Counted from the stretch's first letter, positions 10,663 through 22,665 are shown. The stretch: DNA of 64,000 nt from Phascolomyces articulosus (GCA_025677815.1 JAIXMP010000040.1:1-64000); one strand, 5' to 3'. Notes: a model not told the origin generated them from the letters alone. Numbers and translations are program-made.

Positions 10663-11633
10663 TATAACCCTTAGTTTCAAGATAAGACTTAGGTGAATTA
10701 TAGGTAATAGGTAGTTTAATATAGTGAGCACTAGTAGTAATTAACATATACTATAACGATATATTTAATAAAATGGTCTTCAATTATTATAGAAATTAGA
10801 AGACTTATATGTGAATTGATTAGATCAAGTAGTTAAATAAAATAAGGCTTTTTAATAAGCAATTAGATAGATATAAATTGTATCAAGAATATAAAATAAA
10901 TATAATTATTCAATATCTGAGTGATTAAGGGATAAGAATATTAATTTATTCTTTTAGTGAAATGTTCAATAATTATTTATTTTAGTTTAAAAATTCTAGC
11001 CTTTTATACTTTCTCTAAAGCAGCATAGCAACTAATTATTCTTGGTAGAAGACAACTTAACAAGGAATAATATCTAATCATATTACATATATAAATAGGA
11101 TGGAAGGTTATTAGTTGGCCAAGATCCTTGGCTGTATTACCAAGATGCTAAGATCCTTAGTAATAGAGAATAATGTTAAAAGTAATGGAATAAACAAGAA
11201 GGTCAAGTGGGATCAAGAAGTAACATCATTTCACAATTAAAAATCTCAATATTAGATATTAAGGTCAGATTTAGGAACAATATGCAGGTTACATGATTAT
11301 GGATAGATGCATGATCAATAAGTTCATTGTGTGAGTAGAAAAAAAGGCCTTTGGCTTTATAGATTTCACTGCTATTTCTAATACAAAATAATGATAAAAA
11401 TGAAAGGCACTAATGATAAAAATAAAAGGTACTGATGATAATAATAATATAACTAATATAAATAATAATAATATAGGAAAGATATAAATAATAATAATAT
11501 AGGAAAGATATAAATAATAATAATATGGGAAAGATATAAATAATAATAATATGGGAAAGATATAAAAAATAAAATAAATTAAAATAAAAATATATAAAAA
11601 GAAAGAGGAGAGTGGTAATCATTGAGGACTACA
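10663..11633 (+). repeat. Repeat family C, copy 1 (old)
   Basis: This is a 971-bp element that starts TATAACCCTTAG and ends GAGGACTACA. It is flanked by ATAG on both sides (10,659-10,662 and 11,634-11,637). It aligns along its length with copies C2 (13,211-14,119) and C3 (28,167-29,009, inverted). Differences from C2 are mostly transitions that raise A+T. It has an extra expansion of AATAATAATATAGGAAAGAT-type units near 11,440-11,570. No intact coding frame remains. Confidence 0.8.
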
Positions 11634-11637
11634 ATAG

Positions 11638-12017
11638 AAAGAAAGATTTAAATAAAAGTTGTTTTCCTTTTCTATGATTACATTTATAATGGCTTATTTA
11701 TACTTTTTCTATTCTATGAAAGATATGGGCTTAGTTACTTATTTTATACTATTCTATATTATAGATGGATGAAGTGGGACCTTTGGGATATAATAATTAT
11801 TATCATTTATAAGGGTAGTTATAAGGATAGGTCTAAGGCTGTACCTTTTATCTTTGATATCTTTGACATTTTCTTTTTAGAGAGTTATATGAAGGTAGTA
11901 CATCGTTATACGATTATACTAATTTCCTTTTTTACACAAGAATTATTTAAGTTTCCTTATTTGTATATGTGCTCAGGCTGTGCCTTTTGTGTAATATTGG
12001 TATTTATTATAGGGTAT
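11638..12017. other. Unassigned stretch between repeats
   Basis: A short open frame (11,769-12,026) is low-complexity and hydrophobic with no recognisable motif. It runs into the palindromic element, so it is unlikely to be a gene. Confidence 0.25.
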
Positions 12018-12848
12018 GGGGTTTAATCTATATTAATTAATTATGACATAAACTATTAGATATAATATATCTATAATTTATGTTTAATTAATATAAACAC
12101 TTTTTATGAAAACATAAATTTATGATATCATTAATGCTAAGAAAAATAAAAACAAATTGTTTTTCTTTTTCACTACCACCACTACCACCACCACCACCAC
12201 TTTAACAACAAACAACAAAACCATTTCATGCTTTTCTTGTTTTCTTATTTATATGTATTAAAAAACAATTAAAATCATAGATTTTTTTGTTTTTCAGAAA
12301 TAAAAATATATAAAAAAATAAATGATGAATAATTCATTGAATTATTTGTTTATTTTTTAATATATTTAATATTTCAAAGGTTCGATTGAACCTCAAAATT
12401 ATATTTTTTTTTATTTTTAAATTTCACATGTTAATTAGAAATGATTACGTAATCATTTTTTACATGTGATAAAAATAAAGTTTCAAAAAAATAAATTTTA
12501 TTAAAAAGATAAAAATAAAATTATTTTTATTCTTTTTTGATGCAATGCATCTGAATCTTTATAAAGATTCTAAAAACAAAATTTGTGTCACAAATAATTG
12601 TTTTTTAATACATATAAATAAGAAAACAAGAAAAGCATGAAATGGTTTTGTTGTTTGTTGTTGAAGTGGTGGTGGTAGTGGTAGTGGTGGTAGTGAAAAA
12701 GAAAAACAATTTGTTTTTATTTTTCTTAGCATTAATGATATCATAAATTTATGTTTTCATAAAAAGTGTTTATATTAATTAAACATAAATTATAGATATA
12801 TTATATCTAATAGTTTATGTCATAATTAATTAATATAGATTAAACCCC
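12018..12848. repeat. Long palindromic element E (about 0.83 kb)
   Basis: The two ends are near-perfect inverted copies of each other. The left arm (12,018 to about 12,262) starts GGGGTTTAATCTATATTAAT. The right arm (about 12,597-12,848) ends in its complement. The arms include CACTACCACCACTACCACC-type triplet tracts. The centre (12,263-12,596) carries shorter inverted repeats such as AGGTTCGATTGAACCT and GAATCTTTATAAAGATTC. It has no coding potential. Its arms resemble those of element D, so E and D belong to one family of fold-back or MITE-like elements. Confidence 0.8.
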
Positions 12849-12918
12849 TGATAGATAAACCATTGGTTTATCATTAATATTTTATTAATTTTTATAGGAA
12901 AAGTAAAACTTTTCTACC

Positions 12919-14636
12919 AGGGAACTAAACAATAATAATTGTTTAATCCTAGTTCTATAAAAAATAGATTTATTTATAAATTAAAATTATGTATATAAAG
13001 AAAATATAAAAATTTATTAATTTTTTTGATTTTCTTAAATATTTTTTAAATACCAAGAAAAATAAAATCAATATGATTTTCTTTTTCATACAAGGACAAC
13101 AATAACAACAACAAAACCTTAACAGGCTTTTTATGTTCTTATTTATATATATTAAAAAACAAATATTTGTTACACAAATCTTATTTTTAGAATCTGTAAG
13201 ATTCAGATAGTATAACCCTTGGTTTTAAGATAGGACTTAGGTGGATTACAGGTAATAGATAGTTTAATATAGTGAGCACCAGTAGTAATTAACGTATACT
13301 ACAACGATATATTTAATAAAATGGTCTTCAATTATTGTAGAAATTAGAAGACTTGTATTGAATTGATTAGATCAAGTGGTTAGATAAAATAAGGCTTTTT
13401 AATAAGCAATTGGATGGATATGAATTGTATCAAGAATATAAAACAAATATAATTATTCAATATTTGAGTGATCGAGGGATAAGAATGTTAATTTATTCTT
13501 TTAGTGAATTGTTCGATAATTATTTCAGTTCAAAAATCCTGGCCTTTTATACTTTTTCCAAAGCAGCGCAGCAACCAATTATTCTTGGCAGAAGACAACT
13601 TGGTGAGGAATAATATCCAATCGTATTGCATATATGAATGAGACAGAAGGTTATTGGTTGGCCAAGATCCTTGGCTGCATTACCAAGATGCTAAGATCCT
13701 TGGTAATTGAGAATAATGTTGAAAGTGATGGAATAAACAAGAAGGTCGAGTAGGACCAAGAAGTAACATCATTTCACAATTAAAAATCTCAATATTGGAT
13801 ATCAAGGTCAGATTCAGGAATGATATGCAGGTTACACAATTATGGACGGATGTATGATCAATGAGCTGGTTGTGCGAGTGGAAAAAAGGGCCTTTGGCTT
13901 TATAGATTTTACTGCTATTTCTAATACAAAATAATGATAAAAATGAGAAGGCACTAATGATAAAAATAAAAGGTACTGATGATAATAATAATAATATAAC
14001 TGATATAATAAATAATAATAATAAGAATAATAATAATATAGGAAAGATATAAAAAATAAAATAATTGAAATAAAAATATATAAAAAGAAAGAGGAGAGTG
14101 GTAATCATTGAGGATTACAATAGCATAGCTATCAAAAAAGAATAAAAATGCATTTTTATCTTTTTTCTATAAAATTTATTTTTAAAAACTTTATTTTAAT
14201 CATATGATTTAATTGATTACGTAATCAATTCGACTATCATATGAAAATTTAAAATAAATAAAAATATAATTTTTGATATTTTCAATATCTGAAAGATTAA
14301 ATATTAATAAAAATAGATAAAATAATTACTTAATTATTTATATTTTTATATATATTTTTCTTTCCTGAAAAACAAGAAAATCATGATTTTATTTGTTTTT
14401 TAATATATATAAATAAGAACATAAAAAGCCTGTTAAGGTTTTGTTGTTGTTATTGTTGTCCTTGTATGAAAAAGAAAATCATATTGATTTTATTTTTCTT
14501 GGTATTTAAAAAATATTTAAGAAAATCAAAAAAATTAATAAATTTTTATATTTTCTTTATATACATAATTTTAATTTATAAATAAATCTATTTTTTATAG
14601 AACCAGGATTAAACAATTATTATTGTTTAGTTCCCT
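12919..14636. repeat. Long palindromic element D, interrupted by repeat C2
   Basis: The outer ends AGGGAACTAAACAATAATAA (12,919) and its complement ending at 14,636 open inverted arms of about 240 bp (12,919-13,158 and 14,393-14,636). The arms share stretches with element E (TTAAAAAACAA, the TAAGAACATAAAA-like region, the AAAATAAAATCAATA region). Removing copy C2 (13,211-14,119) and one 4-bp duplication leaves about 0.8 kb, close to the size of E. The element is non-coding and rich in short palindromes. Confidence 0.78.
13211..14119 (+). repeat. Repeat family C, copy 2 (young), inserted in element D
   Basis: The 909-bp element begins TATAACCCTTGG and ends GAGGATTACA. It is flanked by ATAG (13,207-13,210 and 14,120-14,123). 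It is almost identical to C3. Both keep a 67-codon open frame (13,410-13,613 here) whose protein starts MDGYELYQEYKTNIIIQYLS and has no recognised domain. The ends form imperfect inverted repeats (TATAACCCT against TGTAATCCT). Whether it is a solo LTR, a non-autonomous DNA transposon or something else is unresolved. Confidence 0.85.
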
Positions 14637-15777
14637 ATAGTGTCAGAATATGATATATATAATATAGCTTTCTATACTATCTGCTCTATACTCCCATTAG
14701 TAGCTAGGTAGTATAGAACTACTGTAGTATGTGTCGTATTCTACATAATAAAATAACTCCATGATAAAACATATATCATATAAGGGCTCAGCCCAAAGAA
14801 CATGTCTAAATAAGGAAACCCAAATCCTTCAATTTTAAAAAGGAAATTAAGTCAAATCGCATAATGATGTACTACACAAAAAAATCTAAAAGAAAGGATC
14901 AAAGGGTGTGCCATATTCTTGCACTCGATCCTATAGATTCCATATTACTATCATTCTCATAAAAGAAATAATTATATGAGAAGGACCCGAATCTGTTATA
15001 CATAATACATAATAATCCACTAAGCCCTCATCCATCATAGAATAGAAAAAGTATAAATAAACCATTGTGAAAGTAATTGTAAAAACCCTTTTAATCAACT
15101 TTTTATTTCCATTTGGAACTTGCATAATAAACCTTTAAGAAAAGTCTCAAAGGATTCATACTGTCCATTTTCTATTTTCTGATATAAAAACCTACCAAAT
15201 TCCATAGTATGGATAAGAATTGATGATAGAATTAATGACCAGAGAGATAGAGACAGAAGAAGTCTTATGAGAATTGATGTAGATTTATTATAATGATAAA
15301 GATGATAATAAAGATAATTATATTCTAGTTTTACAAGTACAGTATTTATATATTTTCTTATCTATGCCACTTACTCATTGATCATGGTAGTTTGTTAATA
15401 TTGCATTTGTTTGATATAATGGATATATATTATAGGTGGTGTTCATAGTGATATAACACAACATGAGGAGATATAATTATATTTATTGTACATATATATA
15501 TGTTGACCATTAGTCATTAGATGATTATTATTACTTTTATGCTCTTACTTGTACAATGAGAAGGTATGGTAGTATTTATGTATTATTTAATAATTATTGT
15601 ATATAGGATATTATACTAGGATCATTATTATTGTATTATTATTAGAATGATGATTATATGAGGCAACCAATATTATTATTTATTTATATCATTATTTATT
15701 ATTTGTGATAACACGATGTAGTAGAATCAGTGATAATATATATGAGAAGAAGTGTGGATATATAAATATGCCACACT
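14637..15777. other. Unresolved repeat-rich stretch
   Basis: No gene is visible. From about 15,290 to 15,773 the sequence has an LTR-like look: AT-rich, a TATATAAATAC-like box on the minus strand, and the end CCACACTACA next to an integrase fragment. I cannot place both ends, so I do not call it an LTR. Confidence 0.3.
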
Positions 15778-15879
15778 ACAACTCAATGCGAAAAACCTGA
15801 TACATAAGCAAATCTTTTTATAAGGTCATTAATGAACTCTTCGCTATTGTTACTTTGTATAATTCAACTTATTTTAAAG
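15778..15879 (-). pseudogene. Ty3/gypsy integrase fragment (third piece)
   Basis: The minus strand encodes an integrase-core segment whose motifs EEFINDLIKRFAY and VSGFRIEL follow directly on the piece at 16,316-16,470 once the solo LTR between them is removed. This lies around the second catalytic Asp of the core; the residue after QS is Asn here (QSNN). The piece ends at the LTR-like stretch on its left. Confidence 0.65.
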
Positions 15880-16315
15880 TGTTGTATTAGAGAGAAATCA
15901 ATTAATAAAAAGAATAAAAGGAGATGAGATAAGTCAACAAGACCTGAAAAGAATGAACTAAAGTTTATTAAGATAAAAAATAATCTCTCTATTTATAAGA
16001 AAGTGCTCATCATGGATGGACTATCACAACTTGCACATTATAGTATAATATTAGAATATAGATTGCATCATTTAGATTATGTGTTATAAGGACAGTATAT
16101 TTAAAGTAGACCATAAGTGATATCATTAGAAGGATTATATAATCTAGCATAATTAACAATATATGAAAGAGGATGGTACAATACTGTGTGTAACATAAGT
16201 AATTATCCAAATAGAATCACTGCATAAGTGAGATATAGGTTAAATGACAGTAATAATAATAATAATAATGAAGAATTATTATTTATTGTGAAGCTATTAT
16301 ATATTGGATACAACA
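15880..16315 (+). mobile_element. Solo LTR (family F, copy 1) with 5-bp duplication
   Basis: The 436-bp LTR runs from TGTTGTATTAGAGAGAAATC to ATATTGGATACAACA. It is flanked by TAAAG on both sides (15,875-15,879 and 16,316-16,320). It interrupts a Ty3/gypsy integrase gene. It has a TATA-like CTCTATTTATAAG and a run of AAT triplets. Other copies lie at 29,221, 30,143 and 30,764. Confidence 0.88.
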
Positions 16316-16470
16316 TAAAGTCACAAAATATTTGTACTAAAGAATTTACAATTATTTCTGCTTCTTAGTTAGGTATTAGACAAAGTAAGTAGAATCTTGT
16401 ACATATATCTACCACTACTAAGAGGTAAGTGTTTCCACTTAATGATTTTTTATAACTTGCTAGATCTATA
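16316..16470 (-). pseudogene. Ty3/gypsy integrase fragment (second piece)
   Basis: The minus strand reads as an integrase core with the motifs KKSLSGNTYLLVVVDICTRF and EAEIIVNSLVQIFC, with one stop between. The catalytic-core start (IDLAS) lies directly at the edge of the 11.5-kb transposon. The preceding codons are found on its far side at 27,992, so the transposon inserted into this gene. Confidence 0.75.
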
Positions 16471-16525
16471 CACCATAGGAAAGTTCGCCAAGTTCGCCAA
16501 GTTCACTAAGTTCGCCAAATGCAAT
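16471..16525 (+). repeat. Left terminal inverted repeat with GTTCGCCAA iterons
   Basis: After the terminal CACCATAGGAAA come four units of about 9-10 bp with the core GTTCGCCAA (one changed to GTTCACTAA). The same unit, inverted, recurs at the right end. Repeated subterminal motifs bind transposase in CACTA-type elements; that role here is inferred. Confidence 0.8.
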
Positions 16526-16717
16526 TTTAACTCAGAGCAGAGGATGATCCTTTTTTAGACATTTGTGAAATCAGATATAAGCCAATAAAATGCTAAACTA
16601 TTCATATCACAGATCACTACTATCAATGACTGTGTAACTGCAAAAATTCATATACAACTAAAACTATTAAAAAATATAATATGTAGGGCATAACATAATA
16701 TAACATAAAATTTTATT

Positions 16718-19700
16718 TTAATGACGGTTTAGGGTTATGATGGGTCTGGATTTACCCTTTAGCCATTTGGAGGAGGTGGTTGATGAGGGAGAAGGGGAAG
16801 GTTGGTTGATTGTTATGCACTTTGGGTACCAATTGTCTTGCATAGGAATAATCGGATCCAAAGCAGGAGGATCTTGTTGTTCAGAAGATGATGATGGGGG
16901 GGTGGTAATAGCGGTTGTTATTGTTAAAGGAGTGGCAGGGGATAGAGTAGCAGGAGCAGAAGGAATGGAGAATATAGGTTGATCGAGGCAAGAAGAGGTG
17001 GCAGGAGTGGATAAGCTATATAAACGTTTTAATTAGGTCTAATTTTATAAAATAAACATAAACATAAGCTACATTTTTATATTTCTTACCTTGATGGTGC
17101 AGAAGCGTCATGGTAAACATCGAGAAGATCCCTATTATTAAAAATAAATAAAAAAAATCATTACTAAACAGTTAAATTATTAACTTAGTACATATCTTAC
17201 ATTGGCATATCTTCTTTAATGAAACCAGTGGATTGGACAGGACTAGCTTCTCTTTTACTAGATGTATCCATGAAGCTCCTATAGTAAATTACTGTTAGTA
17301 CACATAGTTTAATATCACAAATGTTCCCATAAAACTTACCCTGACACCGAACATACTGACTGATTATTGTTGGTGGGCCTATATTGAAAGTATTATTGTT
17401 AGTGACGTGCATTCATTATATATAATGGATATTCAAATATATACTGGGATGAATTGCTAAAGTATTTAGCAAATACTTTATAAAGTAGAAACATTGCCAG
17501 CCAATTTTCCTGACACAAACGGACTGGCAACTTATCCATTTTATTGTAGAGATAGTTTTCTATATCCTTTGCCATATCCAACTTGTCCAGTAGGTTCAAT
17601 GCCCGGAAGCTGTTCGTTGGGCCCGGGTACCATAGCTGTGCCCGAAGGAATTAATTTTTAATTAAAATTCTACTATTATGAAGCAATATGATGGTTTTTA
17701 TTAAGAAAAAAAGAAGATAGATATAATATATGATCAAAAATATAATAGTTGTATGTAGTATCAATAATTGTGAAGTATAAGTTGATGGAAAAATGTTCAG
17801 GTTGGTCGTTTTAGAAATTATATTCATTGGTTATTATTAGATTTCAAAAGAGGGCATATTCCTCATCCTGTTCTGCCAATGCATGAATTACTTCGACATG
17901 TTTTACAATGTCTGACACTTGTTGGTGCATGTAAACCATTAGAGGCATTGGTACTTGAATAAGGAGCAGTGTATGTTAAAGGAAGTGGCGGATAAAGCAA
18001 TTGATGCGGTAGAAGTGGGCTATAAAGTATTGTTAAGGGCATTGGCTGTTAGATAGTATTTGCTGTATGACTACTTATTGTTTCGTTTGAAGGTGGTACG
18101 ACAATGGAGTCAATGTGCTCAGTATTATCAGTTTCTTTTTCAATTTGCGATGATGGTGTTGATGATGATGTAGCATTTTCCTGATCAATAATAGCTTCAA
18201 TTCAAGGTATTTTAAGAGCTGCAGGAGTTTGGGCTTCTGGAATATTATGCTTTCTTATTGAAGAGTGTAAACTCTGCTGCAAAATTTCTAACTGTTCTTT
18301 ATAGCTATTCTTTGTAATACATATATTCTGATACTCACACCATTTGCTGTGGTAACTGTATAAATGCTCTGGTGCTTTATAAAAAATGGTCTTTCCGTCG
18401 ACAAAAGCTGACCATAATTTTGCGAACCTGTCAAAATCAGGTTGTTGATTATGTTGGGTTTGTTGAAGAAAATGTTGTTGAATTAATGAATCATATTTGT
18501 TGCGCTCAACTTGTGTTTGTACAGGAATTATAGCATGGGCAGCCCCTTGGTGTTGAGCTATAAATTTATATTGTGCTCCAGGTGTATGTGCTGTTGAACC
18601 ATGTAATATGACCAATGTAGCTAAATCAAAGGAAGACGTATGGCATCTTGTGGATGCTATTAAGCTATTTGCCGAAGGAATGTTATATAGATCTATAAGT
18701 GGTTTGGGTAGAGTGGAAATACCAAAACTTTCGTCAGAAGAAGCAAGGTGAATAGCATATTTATGTACTCCAGGTTTATCATAAACAGCTGGTAATCCAA
18801 GTTGCAGGCGTAAATCATTTATATGTTGAGTGAGCTATGGCTCATAATGTCCTTTGTGAATTTTTCCATATCTATTCATTGTTCCGACCTAAAACATCGT
18901 AATAGTAAATTAGTTTTATAGTCATTTTTAGTCATTATTATATTCATAAAATAACATACATCAATGTTATGGCACAAACGATAATCTGCAAGGACGCCAT
19001 TAGCTAATGCCAGACTAGCACCAAAAGACCCAAACTTCCGAATTACATTCTGATGGATGCCTCCCTCAAGTGAATTGGTTCCTCGACAACAGCGATACAA
19101 TGAGAGCCCATCTCGATCTTGTCCCATTTTAAAATAGAATGAATAACCAGGAGGATCTGAAACGTGGCCTTCATGAATCGATGATAGCACATTTTTAGAC
19201 TTCTTCTATGCTTTATTATCAAATAATGGACGTCCTGTTCTTGCACATTTCAAAGGACCATATGTTTCAAACAAATTTTTTATAATAGGATACAAGACTT
19301 CTGGTGGTGGAACAGCTCCTATAGGACATATATTGTTTAATATTATTATCAACATTTTTATATTACCAAGATATACTTTAGTTGCAACAACTTCTACTTA
19401 TGTTTCACACGACGAAAGATCCACCTTGGATTTTTTAGTAGTTTTTCATCCCATGTTGTTTCGTACCATGTTAAAACTGCTTCAACCTTTTTCTTATCAT
19501 CTTCATCTACAACAAAAAGTGCATCACGTAGCTTTCGTGAAAAATCGTTTACAAGCCCATGTCTACGTGGTACTTTAATCTGATCTATGAGATGAAAAAC
19601 ATCTTTTAGTACTCTTGAGCGGATGAATTCACTAGGTGAATGTTTAGGGAGGGAGGAGAATTGTTGATTTCCATATTCTCTGCTTTCCGTTTGTATTTGT

Positions 19701-22665
19701 GATGAGTTTGGATCTTGATGAGGCATTGGTTCGTTATCTTGAAGGATGGACGTGATATTTTCATTGCTACTGTAATCATCATCTTCATCATTCACTTGTT
19801 CATTTCCATACATTTCTAGGTATTTTTTTTTGTTTAATTAACCATTTTATCATAATAAACATAGAAATATATTAAATAGCTATACAGAACATACCTATTG
19901 TTGATATATCAACATTATTCGATTGTTCACTGTTATCAGTTTCTTCAACAGTATTTTGAGAATTATTTTGGATATTAACAGAATGTGATGTGCGTAAATC
20001 GGATAATCTGGCAACTATTTCAAATGGGACTTGACCATATTCAGAAAGAGGTTTTCCATCTCTATCCACTGCGTTTGGAACTAAGACCTGTTTTATGTTG
20101 ATTATAACCTGTGTCTTGGTTAACTTTTTATTATCAAATTTATCTCGTTGGCAGCTTATTTCTCCATAAGCAGCGGGCAGAACCATAGACCAAGGATGAT
20201 AAGATATGGACGTCCCTATTTCATTTGATAAATATCAGAATGAAAGTACTGCAAAGAATACAAAATTGAAATGAATTTCTATAACATGCTGCTAATGTAT
20301 ACCTTCATTTACTGGTTTAGTTACTCGTTTTCCTATCACTTCATTCTGTTTCAATTTATGATAAATTTGTAAGCCGGCCCAGGCATCCAAAGCAGCGTAT
20401 TCCATTTGTGTATCAGATAAATCACTAGCATCCCAATCACTGAGGCGAACATTATTATCCTTCGGTAAAAACCGTTCTAAAACTCGAGCGCAAATTTCAG
20501 ACAAGCTTATTCTTTGTCTTTCAATAGTTCCACATTCCTTGCAATATAAGGCAACATCATATCCGCCAACACAAGTACCAGGATCAAGACCAAAGTTTCG
20601 TTCAATTTTTTTTAAATCACCTTGTATAGCACGTCCAAACTTGATAATGTTTGAATTAGATAATACCTCTATTAATGGTTCAGGAAGGACATCCAAATGA
20701 TGAACACAGTATATATCAACCGTATTGTTATAAGCAATTTGTATTGTGGCAAGCTTTCCTGGTTCACGAGTTACAGGATCAGTAGGCCATTCACAATTAA
20801 AGCCGACTACTATTTGCTTTGGTTAAGTAGGCTCTGAAGTACTAGCGATAGGTGTTTTGATAAGATCAAGCAACTCTTGTGCAGCAGATGCTATACGATC
20901 AGTTTCATTTATGCAACGAATTTCTATACTGTCTCCAGGAATTGTTAACTTTGGATAATTGCTATAATCAACGGATTTACCAGGTTCAGGATCTGTTACA
21001 GGTTGGAGGGCTTCCTTCAATGAAGGAAATACATTTTCCAGAAAACCCTTGTCGCCTCTTACGTTATCTGTAAAAAAAATTTCGGGATGACCATGACCAT
21101 AGAAATCGAGTGAGCATCGTACAGCATTAAAAGCATATTTTAAATGAGAAAGGGATTTTGTTGGAACAAGGTATTGTAAACGTACTTCTTCATACTCGTT
21201 GAGAATTGTGTATAAAGCAGTAAAAATTGGTGAGCCATCAACTTTTCCAATCAGTTTGATGATTTTGAACGAATGATCTCCCTTGAGATACTTTGCATCA
21301 AGGACCATCATTTGTTTGTCGAGTAAAGGCCTGATTTCTTCCATGTAGTTGGTATAAAACGATCGAAAGTACTGGGGTGAAGGTATAAATCCTCCATATC
21401 CATTTTTATCGTCGAAATCAGAGAAAGAAGGTAATATATTGCTGCTGTTATTCAAAGTGAAATAATTATCAATTAATGGGTTTTCGTTTCGATATATAGC
21501 TGCAGTAAGGTATTGGAATTCAAGTCTGGCATGTTTAAGCTTGTGTAGTTCGCGCAATATTTTCTGGAGTCGCTTTGGTCCAACAGAATTTTGCATGCAA
21601 GGTCGTAAAAGATCACCAACTGTTTTTGACACACCACTTCTGTGTGTTAAGTATCCAGGATATTGACATTGAAGGAATTTTGGGAGTTGACGAATAATAT
21701 TTTCATTATTGGCAACCGATGTAAACGTGCAATTACTTTTGTTTTTACATTTATAACGTGATGAAAGAATATAAAAGCAACTTGAATAATGAAAAGAGTT
21801 AGTAATGTTAACTATATATACAGTAACACATGTCTCACATTATTTTATTAAACTTTCAGATTACTTACTCAGTAAGATCTACTACGCGACGTGCTTTTTC
21901 TACATACCCTATTGATTTGAGTTCGGATTTACATTTAGGGCATTTCAATACTTTTTTTCCAAGTTTTTCCAGTAATAAATGAGGAAGCCAAAGAAAAATA
22001 CGTGGATAATAAAGACTATCTGGGTTCAGATCATGAATTAATGCAAAAAATGGTTCTTTTGGCTGCACCCAAAAGGTTCCTCTTTTGTATTCGTCTGGAT
22101 ATTTCTCAAGTACAATGCGCTGATGGATATCATCAAGGTATTTTTGAATTACACCAACTTGTACCTCAGGTTCATCACCATTATTATTGGAGGTGTTGTT
22201 GTTCGAATCGTTATCGTCTCTTGTGGTTTCATCGACAGTAGCATTAGTATCATAGTCATCCACTGCTTCGCGTGTCCTTGTAATAATGATATCTTCAGTT
22301 CCTTCTTATCTATCAATATCTTCATCTTCATCTTCATCATCAATATCAATTTCATCAAGCACCTCTTCTCCTTCGATTTCTTCTTCTTGTGCTGGCATCA
22401 TGGTGTCAAAGATTATTTCCCCAAGGGGTACTTGATCATCCAACGGCAATGCTGTTGTTTCTTGTTGTATATGTGCTATCAAGGTGTCATGTTTCTCACT
22501 GGCAGATGAGTTTGATGAAGATGGAACATTGTTACTATTGACCGTGTTAAACGATAATTTTTTTTGTTTTTGATCAACTTTTTTAGGTCTCCCAGCATTG
22601 TGCCCTTGGGCATTCTTTTAGCCAGAAGGTCGACCTCTTTTTTTAAAGTTGAGATTCCCTTCCAT
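16718..22665 (-). pseudogene. Large transposon-borne protein: Cys ribbon, DDE-like region, 3'-5' exonuclease
   Basis: The multi-exon gene starts at MEGNLNF (22,665). Exon 1 (21,869-22,665) has two AT-hook-like GRP clusters, an acidic stretch, then CPKCKSELKS. After an intron (21,781-21,868) the Cys-rich ribbon continues with SSRYKCKNKSNC. Next comes a region with LDAKYLKGDH and FFTDNVRGDKG (about 21,060-21,310), which resembles the D-D part of a DDE core. After an in-frame TAA (20,823-20,825) a 3'-5' exonuclease domain of the WRN/RNase D kind follows: GFNCEWPTD, IKFGRAIQGDLKKIE and EYAALDAWAGL. The first catalytic Asp is Asn. Further exons down to 16,718 have no known domain and end in a Ser/Pro-rich tail. 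Other TAA codons occur in exon 1. Splice sites beyond the first intron are only partly worked out. Confidence 0.65.

Noticed and set aside
13680..14108. 142-codon minus-strand ORF in repeat C2
   Set aside because: Hydrophobic translation of AAT-repeat DNA; not kept in copy C1.
15290..15773. Possible LTR ending CCACACTACA
   Set aside because: I could not find the matching start or a target duplication, so no boundary is supported.
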